Source: Verrucomicrobiaceae bacterium (GTDB taxonomy: Bacteria > Verrucomicrobiota > Verrucomicrobiia > Verrucomicrobiales > V1-33). Taken from it: DNA of 42,313 nucleotides. The stretch lies in assembly GCA_027483175.1 (NCBI GenBank), contig JAIXVE010000154.1, positions 1-42,313 on the forward strand. The letters are read 5' to 3'. Below are positions 42,112 through 42,313 of this stretch, one piece after another. The notes beneath the pieces were generated by a model. It did no database searches. It was not told where the DNA came from and was given only the letters and a program-made list of their open reading frames with translations. Position 1 is the first letter of the stretch. Each line of letters starts with the position of its first letter. The position numbers were made by a program, and so were the translations under genes.

Positions 42112-42313
42112 ATGACGCCGCGCCTCATGACCCGCATCGGATTGGCTCTGTCGTCCACCGCGCTCGCCCTGTCTGCTATTGCCCCGGTCTCTGCCGCTGA
42201 GACGCCAGCCCCGACGCCGGATCGGAAATCACCGGATTTCGCCACGCAGATCCGGCCGATTCTTTCCAAATACTGTTTCGCCTGTCATGGCCCGGATGAG
42301 GCCAAGCGCAAAG
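42112..42313 (+). CDS. Planctomycete-type cytochrome protein, N-terminal part (3' truncated by window)
   Basis: The frame starts at ATG 42112 (alternative in-frame ATG at 42127) with a Sec signal ending near VSAAETP. It continues PDFATQIRPILSKYCFACHG, in which the CFACH heme motif and the preceding FxxxIxPIL pattern are typical of the PSD1 proteins with DUF1549 and DUF1553 domains. Only 67 codons are in the window, so the later domains are not visible. A DUF1501 gene usually follows in such loci. Confidence 0.8.
   Translation, partial: MTPRLMTRIGLALSSTALALSAIAPVSAAETPAPTPDRKSPDFATQIRPILSKYCFACHGPDEAKRK

Overview
The window looks like a piece of a high-GC Verrucomicrobiota chromosome (a Planctomycetota origin is the main alternative). 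The signs are a diheme DUF1592-type protein next to a DUF1552 protein, the start of another planctomycete-type cytochrome gene, two DUF6807 (PmoA-like) proteins, a DUF6288 protein, a sulfatase, SASA-type acetylesterases and a FAD-dependent oxidoreductase, mixed with ordinary housekeeping genes. This is inferred from gene content; no 16S rRNA or tRNA gene was found.

Layout. 1-417 is the 3' end of smc. 418-880 is non-coding and repeat-bearing (a dispersed-repeat-like hairpin and an 8-unit 9-bp tandem array). 881-8301 is a minus-strand accessory stretch: a hypothetical gene, the DUF1552/DUF1592 pair, an alpha/beta esterase, a gene remnant and a SASA-type esterase. 8453-24903 is a core-like stretch: zinc alcohol dehydrogenase, tyrS, an SDR and a DUF6807 protein (ATGA-coupled), a coiled-coil protein, two small lipoproteins (one with four EF-hands), then pgk, tpiA, a GAF protein, a second DUF6807 protein, uppP, uxaC, a DOMON-like protein, a P1B-type ATPase and moeA. 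24951-26067 is a small toxin-antitoxin block (DUF433/DUF5615, hicB, truncated hicA) lying between two copies of the moeA 3' end. After a zinc-ribbon gene, 26607-35735 is a run of secreted polysaccharide-related genes on the plus strand (DUF6288, sulfatase, double esterase module, GH30-like enzyme). 35914-37946 holds a probable defence or toxin-antitoxin-like unit (HTH-ImmA/IrrE plus PIN, with a small divergent membrane protein). The window ends with a transglutaminase-like protein, a FAD oxidoreductase and a truncated cytochrome gene.

How it fits together. The secreted enzymes point to breakdown of acetylated, sulfated, uronate-containing plant or algal polysaccharide. uxaC could feed released uronates into central metabolism, while pgk and tpiA serve glycolysis. 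From about 7.2 to 24.9 kb the plus strand is strongly C-rich whichever strand is coding, whereas the flanking accessory blocks and the toxin-antitoxin block are not. That makes the toxin-antitoxin block stand out as a later insertion. Most plus-strand genes start behind pyrimidine-rich leaders without a Shine-Dalgarno sequence, so starts were chosen mainly from family N-termini, signal peptides and gene overlaps.

The most unusual items are the toxin-antitoxin block framed by the duplicated moeA end, the HTH-ImmA/IrrE-PIN unit with its inverted-repeat control region, and the tandem esterase whose second module has lost its nucleophile motif.
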